Source of the DNA: Verrucomicrobiia bacterium
GTDB lineage: Bacteria > Verrucomicrobiota > Verrucomicrobiia > JABWAM01
Reading direction: 5' to 3'
DNA length: 11,061 nt
Assembly (NCBI GenBank): GCA_013360985.1
Contig: JABWAM010000061.1
Span: 1-11,061, forward strand
The notes below the pieces were generated by a model. It saw nothing but the letters and a program-made list of their open reading frames with translations. It was not told the DNA's origin and did no database searches. The position numbers were made by a program, and so were the translations under genes. Positions 1 through 7,659 of the stretch are shown here, piece by piece. Numbering within the stretch: position 1 is the first letter of the stretch; the number at the start of each line of letters is the position of its first letter.

Positions 1-77
1 CGGCGGCGGTTCCGATCTCGGCGGGAGCGAGCGCGGCGGAGGCGTCGTTGGAGGGCGGCGCGGGCGGCATGGATCAA

Positions 78-99
78 GCCCTGCGTGAGGGCGCAGGGC
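78..99 (-). terminator. Hairpin downstream of glgP (possible terminator)
   Basis: A perfect 8-bp inverted repeat, GCCCTGCG (78-85) and CGCAGGGC (92-99), encloses a 6-nt loop. It lies about 90 nt after the glgP stop and 7 nt before a minus-strand ATG at 70. There is no T-tract after the stem on the minus strand, so it is not a textbook intrinsic terminator. It could instead be a leader structure for a following gene. Confidence 0.3.
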
Positions 100-146
100 G
101 GCTCGATCCGCGCGCCGTTTCCCCACCGAGAAGGAGCGGCGGCCAG

Positions 147-166
147 CCCCGCGTCCACGCGCGGGG
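147..166 (-). terminator. First hairpin after the glgP stop (possible terminator)
   Basis: CCCCGCG (147-153) pairs perfectly with CGCGGGG (160-166) around the loop TCCACG, giving a 7-bp all-GC stem 23 nt past the glgP stop codon. No T-run follows on the minus strand. The position favours a transcription end or an RNA 3' stabiliser. Short GC palindromes also arise by chance in DNA this GC-rich. Confidence 0.3.
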
Positions 167-189
167 AGCGAATTGCGCGTCACGGGAAA

Positions 190-2757
190 TCACGGCTTCC
201 CCCAGGTCGCAAGACGCAGTTCATGTTTTTGGACGAGGTTCGGATGCGTCGGCATCAGACGCACGTTGTAGCCGTAGAGGCCGCTCTCCTTGGCCTCAAT
301 CTCGCCGACATACCAATGCGTGCTGTCCTCTTCGGTTTTTTCCAACCGCAATCGGACCGTCGAGGGATTTTGGACGTCGCCGTTGTGGCTCTCTCCAAGA
401 TAAGCCTCGACGAGGACATGCTCCGGGGGGATGCGTCCCAGGGCGACGCGCGCGCGAATCGGGATCTTTTCGCCGACGAGGATCTGATACGGTTTCGGAT
501 GGCCGCAGACCACCTCGCGCACTGTGGCGGCATGCCAGGATTTGCGAATTTCCTCTTTCCAGTTGGCGAGATCTCTGGCCTCTTTGAAGTGATCGGCGCG
601 CAACCGCGCGCCATGCTCGGCGGCGGGAATATAGAAGCGCTCCGTGTATTCCTGCACCATCCGCCACGTGTTGAACACGGGCGCCACGGAACGGATGGAT
701 TCCCGCATCAGGTTGATCCAGGCGAGCGGGAGGCGGCCGTCGGGCTTGGCGTAGTAGAGAGGAACGACCTGGCGGTCGAGGATGTTGTAGAGCGAGGCGG
801 CGTCCGCGTCGTCCTGCGCCGGTGGCGCGGCGCCCTCGATTTCGGCGCCGATGCTCCATCCGTTCTTGCCGTTGAATCCTTCGGCCCACCAGCCGTCGGG
901 GATGCTGAGGTTCACGATGCCGTTGGGAGGCGCTTTCTGCCCGCTGGTGCCGCTCGCCTCCATCGGACGCATCGGCGTGTTCAGCCAAACGTCCACGCCC
1001 TGGACCATGTGTCGCGCGACATTGCTGTCGTAATCCTCGACGAAGACAATTTTCCCCTCGAACCCGGGTTGGCGGGAGATCTGAAGGACCTGCTGGATCA
1101 GCCGTTTGCCGGCCTCGTCGCGCGGATGCGCCTTGCCCGCCATGACGATCTGGACGGGGCGATCCGGATGGTTGAGAATCGTCTTGAGGCGCTCGGGGTC
1201 GTGAAAGATGAGCGCCGCACGCTTGTAGGTGGCAAACCGCCGCGCGAAACCGAGGGTGAGCACCTCGGGATCGAGGAGGGATCCCACCGCCCGGACGCGA
1301 TCGAGCGGTTCGCCGAGCCGCAGGCTCATCGCGCGCGCGCGCTGGCGCACGAACTCTACGAGGCGGCGCTTGAGCAGGAGGTGGGTCTCCCAGAGGTCTT
1401 GATCGGAGAGATCGCTGACGCGCCGCCACATCTCGGGATCGTTGATCCGGTATTGCCATCCCTTGCCGAAGCACTGCTCGTAGAGCGCGCGCATCTCCGG
1501 AGCGAGCCAGGTCTGGAGATGGATGCCGTTGGTCACCGATTCGATGGGGACCTCGTGCACGGGCGCTTCCGGCCAGACGCTGGTCCACATCTTGCGCGAG
1601 ACTTTCCCATGGAGGCGGCTCACCCCGTTGCAGCGGCGGGAAGTGCGCAACGCGAGGATCGTCATGCTGAAGGGATCCTGCGGTTGATGGTTCCAGGGCC
1701 TCCCGTAGATGAGGAAGTCGGAGAAAGGGATTTGCATCTCGCGGACGTATTCGTCGAAGTAGCGATGCATGAGATCGGGGCTGAAGGCGTCGTTCCCTGC
1801 GGGCACGGGGGTGTGCGTCGTGAAGACGTTCGACGCCGCCGTAGCTTGGAGGGCGACATAGAAATCCACCTTCTCCTTCTGCATGAGGAGACGGATCCGT
1901 TCGAGGCTGAGGAACGCGGCGTGCCCCTCGTTCATGTGGAAGACCGACGGAGAAATCTCCATGGCGTCCAGCGCGCGCACGCCGCCGATGCCGAGCACCA
2001 TCTCCTGGCGGACCCGCATCTCGATATCGCCGCCGTAGAGTTCGGCGGTGATGCGCCGGTCTTCCGCGCTGTTCTCCGCGACATCCGTGTCGAGCAGGAG
2101 CAGGGGGATGCGGCCCACCCGCACCTTCCAAACCTTGATGACGACGCGGCGCCCCAGGATGCGCACCTCGACCGTCAGAGGCGTGCCGTCGGGACGACGC
2201 ACCTCGCGGATCGGCAGCTCGTTGAAGATCACATCCATTTCCACCGCCTCCTGCCAGCCTTCCCGCGTCAATCTCTGGCGAAAGTATCCGTGGCGATAAA
2301 GGATCCCGACGGCAACGAAAGGAATGCCGAGGTCGCTGGCGGTCTTGCAGTGGTCGCCCGCGAGGATGCCGAGGCCTCCCGAATAGTTCGGCACCGATTC
2401 ATGCAGCCCGAACTCCGCCGAGAAATAGGCCACCGGTTGGCGGAGCTTGTCGGCCCAGCTTTTCGCATGAAAAGTCTCCTCGGTTTCCAGATAGGCCGCG
2501 AGTTGCGCGGTGACCTCATCCAGGCGCGCGAGGAACGCCTCGTCGCGGGCGGCCTTCAGCAGGCGCCGCTGGCGGATGCGTTGCAGGAGGCGCACCGGGT
2601 TGTGGTGGCATTGCTCCCAGAGTTCGGGGTCAAGATCGCGGAAAAGGGCGGTCGCCTCCGGTTCCCAACTGAACCAGAGATTGAAGGCCAACTCGCGCAG
2701 CGGCTCGAGCCGGGGCGGAAGGTTCGGCACGACGGCGAAACGGAAGAAATTCGGCAT
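190..2757 (-). CDS. glgP: Alpha-glucan (glycogen/maltodextrin) phosphorylase, GT35
   Basis: Cytoplasmic PLP enzyme that releases glucose 1-phosphate from the non-reducing ends of alpha-1,4-glucans using phosphate. The 855 residues fit the bacterial and archaeal phosphorylase subfamily with an N-terminal DUF3417-type segment (about residues 10-115), not the E. coli GlgP/MalP type. Landmarks in order are YSGGLGILAGDH at 125-136, HMNEGHAAF at 274-282, THTPVPAGND at 314-323, VTNGIH at 408-413, RRFATYKR at 506-513 (phosphate-site Arg and Lys), GKAHPRD at 541-547, and EASGTSGQKAPPNG at 600-613. K608 is the expected Schiff-base lysine for PLP. The C-terminal 100 residues form a tail typical of this subfamily. 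The ATG at 2757 gives the conserved N-terminus; no Shine-Dalgarno is visible. The gene seems complete, is separated by 336 bp and a hairpin from the upstream operon, and is probably transcribed on its own. Which glucan it prefers cannot be read from the sequence. Confidence 0.96.
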   Translation of the reverse strand: MPNFFRFAVVPNLPPRLEPLRELAFNLWFSWEPEATALFRDLDPELWEQCHHNPVRLLQRIRQRRLLKAARDEAFLARLDEVTAQLAAYLETEETFHAKSWADKLRQPVAYFSAEFGLHESVPNYSGGLGILAGDHCKTASDLGIPFVAVGILYRHGYFRQRLTREGWQEAVEMDVIFNELPIREVRRPDGTPLTVEVRILGRRVVIKVWKVRVGRIPLLLLDTDVAENSAEDRRITAELYGGDIEMRVRQEMVLGIGGVRALDAMEISPSVFHMNEGHAAFLSLERIRLLMQKEKVDFYVALQATAASNVFTTHTPVPAGNDAFSPDLMHRYFDEYVREMQIPFSDFLIYGRPWNHQPQDPFSMTILALRTSRRCNGVSRLHGKVSRKMWTSVWPEAPVHEVPIESVTNGIHLQTWLAPEMRALYEQCFGKGWQYRINDPEMWRRVSDLSDQDLWETHLLLKRRLVEFVRQRARAMSLRLGEPLDRVRAVGSLLDPEVLTLGFARRFATYKRAALIFHDPERLKTILNHPDRPVQIVMAGKAHPRDEAGKRLIQQVLQISRQPGFEGKIVFVEDYDSNVARHMVQGVDVWLNTPMRPMEASGTSGQKAPPNGIVNLSIPDGWWAEGFNGKNGWSIGAEIEGAAPPAQDDADAASLYNILDRQVVPLYYAKPDGRLPLAWINLMRESIRSVAPVFNTWRMVQEYTERFYIPAAEHGARLRADHFKEARDLANWKEEIRKSWHAATVREVVCGHPKPYQILVGEKIPIRARVALGRIPPEHVLVEAYLGESHNGDVQNPSTVRLRLEKTEEDSTHWYVGEIEAKESGLYGYNVRLMPTHPNLVQKHELRLATWGKP

Positions 2758-2873
2758 GAGAAGATTGGAAAGGGATGGAGGGGAAAGGGGAAAAGCCTAG
2801 CGTGCGACGCCTTGCGAAGCAAATCCACCTTGGGTAAGCGGCGGCCTCGGATCGTTGGCGCGCAGCCGTCTTT

Positions 2874-2902
2874 CTTAATCCACAATTGGACGACGCCTTC
2901 AA
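2874..2902 (-). promoter_or_regulatory. Weak candidate promoter for glgP
   Basis: On the minus strand TTGAAG (2902-2897) and ATTAAG (2879-2874) are separated by 17 bp, the optimal spacing for a sigma-70-type promoter. The match to TTGACA is 4 of 6, while the match to TATAAT is only about 3 of 6. It would give a leader of roughly 110 nt. This is the best candidate seen between the hairpin and the start of glgP, but it could be chance. Confidence 0.2.
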
Positions 2903-3021
2903 ACTCGATCCGCGTCATCTCCGTCGCGCCTTGTCCTGTTCCACTGTGCAAACTTTGGGAAGTGTGACGGCAAAGGGGGGATGACTCTCCTCCACTCGAA
3001 AGGCAGGGAGACTCGGTCTCG

Positions 3022-3049
3022 CATCCCGCCTCGCCCAAGAGGCGGGATG
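3022..3049 (-). terminator. Strong hairpin at the end of the four-gene operon
   Basis: CATCCCGCCTC (3022-3032) pairs perfectly with GAGGCGGGATG (3039-3049) around a 6-nt loop, an 11-bp stem 44 nt past the stop codon of the LamG gene. The minus strand has no T-run after it. It may end transcription, protect the 3' end of the mRNA, or be a copy of a dispersed palindromic element. Its location between two co-directional units fits a boundary. Confidence 0.45.
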
Positions 3050-3093
3050 ACAAGGCGCATCTTTTTCCACGAGGAAGTTGCGAAAGACGCGAA

Positions 3094-4353
3094 CTAGGGC
3101 GACGGGCGGGCCAACTGCTGGATGGCCTCCGCGTCCAGCGCGACCCCGTAGATCGCCACTTCGTCGAGCCATCCTCCGAGCGAGGCGCCCTCGGGATCTC
3201 CGAAGGCGATCTGATGAAATCCCTTCATCCCGCGCAAGCCGGAGGCCTCGGAACGGAAGGCCTGACGCCCATCGAGATAGCCCGCCACCCAGGCTTCCCC
3301 GGGATTCGAAAAATTCCAACTGATCGCGAGATGATGCCATTCCGGGGTCAGACCTTGGGCTGGGATGCTGAAAATCCGAGTCGTCCCTTCCTGATCGCGA
3401 ATCGTCAGGGTCATCGAGTAGCGCCAATCTTTGGCGTCCGGTTTCCCGAGGTAGGCGCGAAAGGCCATCGCGCTCCGCGCGGTCTTCCATGGCTCGCTCG
3501 GATCATGGAAGGCGGAGAAGAGGTCGGCGATCAGGTCCGTGGTTTGTCCCGCCCACAACGGCTTGATCCAAAAGGAAAAGGTCCCCTGGCTTCCGTCGAG
3601 AAGCGGCGCAGTGATTGAAGTCGACTTCCAGACCAACCCGCCGGCGCGACGGAGGCCTTTGAGCACATAGCTGGAGGGGAGCGGTCCCCACGCCTCGAAC
3701 TGGGGACGCTCCACGAGCACCGTGCCCGACAGCCCGCGGATCGTCGGAGTTGCGTTGCCGCCCAACGCGCGACCTCCCACCCAAAAACGCTGCCAGTCGC
3801 GCCCGACCTCCCCTTCCTTCACCTCCTTCTCCTCGCTCCCCTCCCATTCCAACGCGAATTTGGCGGGCTTTCCGTCGGCGGAGCGCGCATAGACCGAGAA
3901 GCAGTAGGCCGTCTTCGGTTTTAATCGCCCCACCGTTTGACGGAGGATACCGCCGGAGGGAATCCGCATCGCGCCCTCTTGCCCGTCGATCCGGGTTTCG
4001 CTGGCTTCCCAAACCACTCCATGTTCAGACTTCCAGGCGCCGTCGATCACGTTCGGAAAATCCGCCGCGGCCAGGAGATTGATCGCCGCGCGCTCGATCA
4101 AAACCGCTTGAGCGAACTTGCCGGGCCCGAGGGCGGTCGCGGAAAGGGTCGTGTCCGGCGTGCCCGGCTGGAGGGAGTCCAGGCTCTCGGAGAACAGGGG
4201 CTTCGGAAGTTCCGCGGCGCCGGCGAAGCCGAGGGCACCCCCCCAGAATGCGCCGCCGCAAACGACAGCCTGAATTTTTCGCGCAGGCGACCTGCGGGAT
4301 CGGCCGGCGTGAAAGAGGGAGGAACGAAAAAATGAATGCCAAGGAAGTTTCAT
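3094..4353 (-). CDS. Exported protein with CBM-like and LamG domains
   Basis: The 419-residue protein has a signal peptide with an unusually long basic start (RSRRSPARK, 18-26), a hydrophobic stretch at about 28-46, and likely cleavage in AGAAELP. Residues about 90-222 resemble a carbohydrate-binding jelly-roll module. They contain NLLAAADF, GGILRQTV and KTAYCFSVYARSADG, the last being a pattern common in CBM4/9-like and related domains. Residues about 238-415 form a LamG/concanavalin-like domain: GTFSFWIKP, WHHLAISWNF, GYLDGRQAF, and the closing GWLDEVAIYGVALDAEAI, which is the typical last strand of this fold. No catalytic motif is visible, so a binding or adhesive role outside the cell is more likely than enzymatic activity. 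It is the last gene of the cluster, 37 bp after the propeller gene, with no visible Shine-Dalgarno at its ATG. The domain folds are fairly sure; the ligand is unknown. Confidence 0.85.
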   Translation of the reverse strand: MKLPWHSFFRSSLFHAGRSRRSPARKIQAVVCGGAFWGGALGFAGAAELPKPLFSESLDSLQPGTPDTTLSATALGPGKFAQAVLIERAAINLLAAADFPNVIDGAWKSEHGVVWEASETRIDGQEGAMRIPSGGILRQTVGRLKPKTAYCFSVYARSADGKPAKFALEWEGSEEKEVKEGEVGRDWQRFWVGGRALGGNATPTIRGLSGTVLVERPQFEAWGPLPSSYVLKGLRRAGGLVWKSTSITAPLLDGSQGTFSFWIKPLWAGQTTDLIADLFSAFHDPSEPWKTARSAMAFRAYLGKPDAKDWRYSMTLTIRDQEGTTRIFSIPAQGLTPEWHHLAISWNFSNPGEAWVAGYLDGRQAFRSEASGLRGMKGFHQIAFGDPEGASLGGWLDEVAIYGVALDAEAIQQLARPSP

Positions 4354-4390
4354 GTTGGGAGCGGGTTGCGTTTGGAGAATCTTGCGCGCT

Positions 4391-6885
4391 TCATTTCGCG
4401 GGAGTTTTTGCGCGAGGGACGCCAGCCAGGGGATCCATCACTTCAAAGGCCGCGGAGAAATCCGTGAAAAAGAAACGATGCGGATCCGCGGGGTTCATCC
4501 AGAAGGCCGCATACCGAGAAGGAACAAGATCCGGGTGCAGGATCCTCCACGATCGGCCTCCGTCCTCGCTGCGAAACAGTCCGCAGATTTTGTCCATGTC
4601 TTCCCGTTGTCCAACGGTGCTCACGTAGATCACCCTCGGGTCCTGGGGATTGACGCCCAGGGCGTGCGGCGCGAAGAACGGCGCCTGAATTTCCCGCCAG
4701 ACTTCTCCGCGGCGGTCGCCGAGGAAAATCGTGCTGTCGCTGGCCCAATGGGACGTCTGGGCGGAGATGATCCACAGGCGATCGGGGCGCGCCGGGCTCA
4801 CGGCGAGATCGATGGCGCGATCGCCCTCCCGCTTCGGTCCGATCGGTTGCCAAGAGTCCCCCCCGTCCTGCGTGCGAAGGAGTTGGCCTGATTTCGCAAG
4901 GATCGCGTAGAGACAACGGGAATCGGCGGGATGCATCAGAAGCTTGGCGCAACCGGGGGCGTCTTCCGACCCGAGCGTGAGCGGTCTCCAGTTCCCGCCG
5001 CCATCCTCGCTCTTGAACACCCCCAACTCCCTGCTGGCAAGATAGAGCGTTCGCGTCGAAGTCGGAGAACGCGGATCCAGCACAATTCCGTCAATTTTGA
5101 ATCGGGCGACGGGAATGCGTGCCGTCTCCATTCGGGGTCCGAGATGCCGAAACGTGCGTCCCCCGTCTTCGCTGAGATAGAACCCCAGCCGTTGCGTCGC
5201 ATTCGTCCCCTTGGCGAGACGCGTCCCGACGTAAAGGCGCCCCGGAACGTCGGGATCGTAACGCAAAGCGAACGTATTTCGCTGGCCGTCATACGAGTCC
5301 ATGCCGCGCGACGCGTACTCCCACCATGTCCCGCCGTCCCGGGAAATTCGCAATCCCTGGTCCATGAGCCCCACGGCATACGTCCGCGGATCGAAAGGGT
5401 CCCGCGCGATGCAGGTGGTGGCCGCGGCCCAGAGGCCGCGTCCGCGCTGAAGATGCGTGGATTCATGCGGAAAATTGGCTGGGGACGCTTCTTTCGCCGC
5501 GATGCGGGCGCCAAAGGCGATCCCCACGTCCTCCCAGGTCCGACCTCCGTTCGTGGTGAGCAGGAGCGAATCATGACTGGGAACCAGGGCCACTGACGGA
5601 TCCGAAGGCGACATGGCGATCTGATAGGTCCCTTTCCAAATCGGATAGATCATGGCGCCCATGTTGCCGGTCGCGAGGGTCTTGTAATCCCAGAGAAGAT
5701 TGCCGTCCGGATCGGTCCCGAATCGTTCCGTGACATGACGCGCTTCGGTGACGGTTTTCCATGTTTCGCCGAGGTCCTCGCTTCGATCGATGGAATGATA
5801 CCGGCCCAGATAGAGCGTCTCGGGCCTCGCGGGGCTCCATCCCAACGGATGCGGTTCCTGGATGCCATAAGGCGTTTTCCGAGAGGACGTGGTCCGCCAG
5901 GTTTCCCCCAAGTCCTCGCTTTTCATCACGCAGACCGTTCCCGGAGGCTTGCCGCGGGAGCGAACGCTGACCACCAGCAACGGGGTTTCCTTTCGCGGAA
6001 TCACGACGAGACTGTCCACCGCGTTCGTGAGCGCGGCGGCGGAAAAGCTGCTCCAGGTTGCGCCTCCGTCGGAACTCACGGCGGCGCCGTCATATCCATA
6101 GCGAAAGACGCGCAGATGTCCCGTCCCCGGCCGAAACTCAGACGTCGGATCCACGAGGATCCCCAGGTAATCCTGCCGGCCGGACGACGGATGGGTCGCC
6201 AGGGGGGTCCATGTGACGCCTCCATCCGTGCTCTTGAAAAGCGCGCGTTCCTTTCCTGCGCCTCCTTTCGTTCCTTGAACGGCATAGACGATCCGGGGAT
6301 CGCCGGGATCCAGCGCAACGCTCGCCGTGGAATACCTCTCGATCGGCGCTCCGTTTTCCTTCATGACCCGCGCGGTCATGTTCCGCCAGTGATCGCCGCC
6401 GTCCTCGCTGCGAAAAAGTCCCAACGCCCCTCCGCACCACACGATCTTGGGATGCATCGGATCCACGGCCAGACACATGCTCGTTCCGTATCCGGGCAGT
6501 TCCTGATTGCCCGCGGCGACGCGCCCAAGCACCTGCCACGTCCGTCCGCCGTCCCGGCTGCGGAACACCTTGTCCTGATCCGTCCCGCAATACAGCGTCC
6601 GCGAATCCGAAGGATCCACCGCGGCGCAGAGCAACGCCCCACCGGTGCCCAGGCCGATCCGCCGAAACGTGACGTTCGCGCAGGGCGCATTCGTCAGAAA
6701 AACCGCCTGGATCGGCGGGGCGCTCTCTCCCAGGTCGATTTCTTCCCGTGCGTCTGCCGCTTCGTGGGGAGCGCGTCCCTCCTCGTTCGCGCCGCGACGG
6801 CAGGAGGGCTGAAGGAGAACGAGGCTCAACAACGCTCCCCACGTCAAGGGAGGAACTGCCGCACGAAGAAGAGAGGCGATCCGCA

Positions 6886-6886
<1 letters not shown>
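4391..6886 (-). CDS. Exported Asp-box (BNR) double beta-propeller protein
   Basis: The 831-residue protein carries 13 Asp-box-like motifs (S-x-D-x-G-x-T-W) at residues 110, 160, 219, 271, 323, 369, 444, 515, 572, 626, 672, 723 and 773. Eleven keep the acidic residue and glycine well; TTNGGRTW (444) and GDRRGEVW (723) are degenerate. Spacing is mostly 46-59 residues, widening to about 75 in the middle. This suits two tandem seven-bladed propellers, as in GH74 xyloglucanases and other Vps10/BNR-like proteins, rather than a single six-bladed sialidase. The N-terminus MRIASLLRAAVPPL continues into a hydrophobic segment ending LLQPSC29, a possible but non-canonical lipobox. I chose the ATG at 6886 because its A is the last base of the upstream stop codon (TGATG) and it starts a clean signal sequence. 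The frame is open further upstream to 7096, but only across the pseudopilin gene. Enzymatic activity is not established: GH74 activity is possible, and a binding scaffold is equally likely. Confidence 0.88.

Positions 6887-7651
<765 letters not shown>

Positions 7652-7659
<8 letters not shown>

Larger units (their letters stand above)
1..189. other. Region downstream of glgP, with no confident gene
   Basis: This stretch follows the glgP stop codon and reaches the window edge. It holds two GC-rich hairpins, listed separately. On the minus strand an ATG at 70-68 opens a frame that runs off the edge and begins MPPAPPSNDASAALAPAEIG. It has no Shine-Dalgarno sequence, and at 23 codons of Ala and Pro it cannot be told from chance in GC-rich DNA. 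A second minus-strand frame, containing GLIHAARAALQRRL, is also open here. Either could be the N-terminus of a downstream gene, but neither is supported well enough to call. Confidence 0.4.
2758..3093. other. Intergenic region between the LamG gene and glgP
   Basis: This region holds no convincing gene. From 3093 to about 2975 it carries a strong hairpin (3022-3049), a small one (GAGAC/GTCTC at 3008-3020), and an 11-nt near-direct repeat, GGCGGGATGAC (3041-3051) and GGGGGGATGAC (2975-2985). The segment from about 2920 to 2780 is open on both strands. On the minus strand an ATG at 2918 preceded by GGAG starts a peptide containing VVQLWIKKDGCAPTIRGRRL that runs on into glgP out of frame. I do not call it a gene. 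The region must also hold the glgP promoter and leader. Confidence 0.6.

Noticed and set aside
85..2967. 960-codon open frame on the plus strand opposite glgP
   Set aside because: It is antisense to a clearly conserved phosphorylase over nearly its full length, has no recognisable domain, and is explained by few stop codons in GC-rich DNA.
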